The notes under the pieces: model-generated
The model's database searches: none
What the model was told of the DNA's origin: nothing
What the model saw: the letters and a program-made list of their open reading frames with translations, nothing else
Assembly: GCA_937892525.1 (NCBI GenBank)
Contig: CALAEV010000021.1
Coordinates: 1-6,984 of the forward strand
Direction: 5' to 3'
From: an uncultured Clostridia bacterium
GTDB taxonomy: Bacteria; Bacillota; Clostridia; Oscillospirales; Acutalibacteraceae
DNA length: 6,984 nucleotides
Shown here: positions 6,828 through 6,984 of the stretch, one piece after another
How positions within the stretch are numbered: the first letter of the stretch is position 1
Layout: every line of letters begins with the position of its first letter
Program-made: the position numbers and the translations under genes

Positions 6828-6841
6828 CGCACAAATGTTCG
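6828..6841. promoter_or_regulatory. LexA (SOS) box of recA
   Basis: CGCACAAATGTTCG on the plus strand (CGAACATTTGTGCG on the minus strand) fits the Gram-positive LexA palindrome CGAAC-N4-GTTCG with one mismatch. It starts just downstream of the predicted recA transcription start (about 6844) and ends 5 bp before the ribosome site, a position where LexA binding would block transcription. This is a motif match; binding is inferred. Confidence 0.8.
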
Positions 6842-6850
6842 TTTGAATGT

Positions 6851-6879
6851 ATTATATATTATTTATTTATAAAATGCAA
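6851..6879 (-). promoter_or_regulatory. recA promoter
   Basis: On the minus strand the -35 TTGCAT (6879-6874), a 17-nt spacer and a perfect -10 TATAAT (6856-6851) are present. Transcription should begin near 6844, about 34 nt before the recA ATG, with the LexA box directly downstream. An A-rich stretch (AAAAAGTAC) precedes the -35 and could act as an UP element. Confidence 0.85.
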
Positions 6880-6927
6880 GTACTTTTTACTAAAAATTGC
6901 GAAAATATTTTTACAAAAATACTTGCA
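6875..6927. repeat. Inverted repeat holding the -35 regions of two divergent promoters
   Basis: The left arm TGCAAGTACTTTTT (6875-6888) and the right arm AAAAATACTTGCA (6915-6927) are complementary apart from one extra C at 6883. They are separated by 26 bp. Each arm carries most of the -35 element of one promoter plus its A-rich upstream flank, so the promoters are near mirror images. In addition TTGCGAAA(A/G)TA is directly repeated at 6897-6907 and 6930-6940, 33 bp apart. Confidence 0.6.
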
Positions 6928-6951
6928 ATTTGCGAAAGTAACTGTTATAAT
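6923..6951 (+). promoter_or_regulatory. Divergent outward promoter for a gene beyond the right edge
   Basis: On the plus strand the -35 TTGCAA (6923-6928), a 17-nt spacer and a perfect -10 TATAAT (6946-6951) are present, with TGT (6943-6945) making an extended -10. Transcription should start near 6958 and leave the window. No start codon with a ribosome site is visible in the last 27 bases, so the gene it serves is unknown. Confidence 0.75.
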
Positions 6952-6984
6952 GTCTCTTGTTGTAATTTGATTATTTATCCCCGT

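Noticed and set aside
6811..6834. Longer RecA start at the TTG at 6834
   Set aside because: It lacks a ribosome site, would put the LexA box at the start codon, and adds residues not seen in RecA; the ATG at 6810 has GAGGT at ideal spacing.
1..6984. A novel defence, mobile or CRISPR-like system
   Set aside because: All large frames are housekeeping genes in a normal arrangement; there are no repeat arrays, transposase or integrase genes, attachment sites or base-composition breaks that I can see.

Overview
The window looks like chromosomal core DNA of an AT-rich Gram-positive anaerobe, most likely a member of the Clostridia (Ruminococcaceae/Oscillospirales would fit). This rests on the AT-rich intergenic DNA, strong Shine-Dalgarno sites with some TTG starts, a T-box leader on the cysteine genes, a Bacillus/Clostridium-type LexA half-site pair, and Firmicutes-like RecA, RecX, RimO and PgsA. 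The taxonomic placement is an inference.

From the right end, reading on the minus strand: a divergent intergenic region (about 6811-6984) carries the recA promoter, a LexA (SOS) box just downstream of the -10, and a second, outward-facing promoter for a gene beyond the window. Then come recA, recX, rimO and pgsA. They overlap at every junction (1, 8 and 4 nt), so they should be one transcript. One base past the pgsA stop a new promoter starts a tRNA-Cys-type T-box leader (about 3143-2918). Its specifier codon is UGC and its T-box is UGGA, and it controls cysE and cysS. Cysteine synthesis and cysteinyl-tRNA formation are thus linked to the charging state of tRNA-Cys.

The cysS stop codon abuts, with no gap, the stop codon of a convergent plus-strand gene for a small cysteine-containing lipoprotein of unknown function (360-836). 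There is no intergenic space for a terminator. The best terminator-like hairpin for cysE-cysS lies inside the lipoprotein coding sequence. Divergent from the lipoprotein gene, the left edge holds the first 73 codons of a HlyD/MFP-type membrane fusion protein, an efflux or export adaptor. Its predicted promoter overlaps a small palindrome.

Almost every gene is ordinary housekeeping. I see no phage, transposon, CRISPR or defence locus, and I do not claim a new system. The points worth a second look are regulatory: the embedded terminator, the T-box that receives read-through from an SOS-type operon, and the mirror-image divergent promoters upstream of recA.
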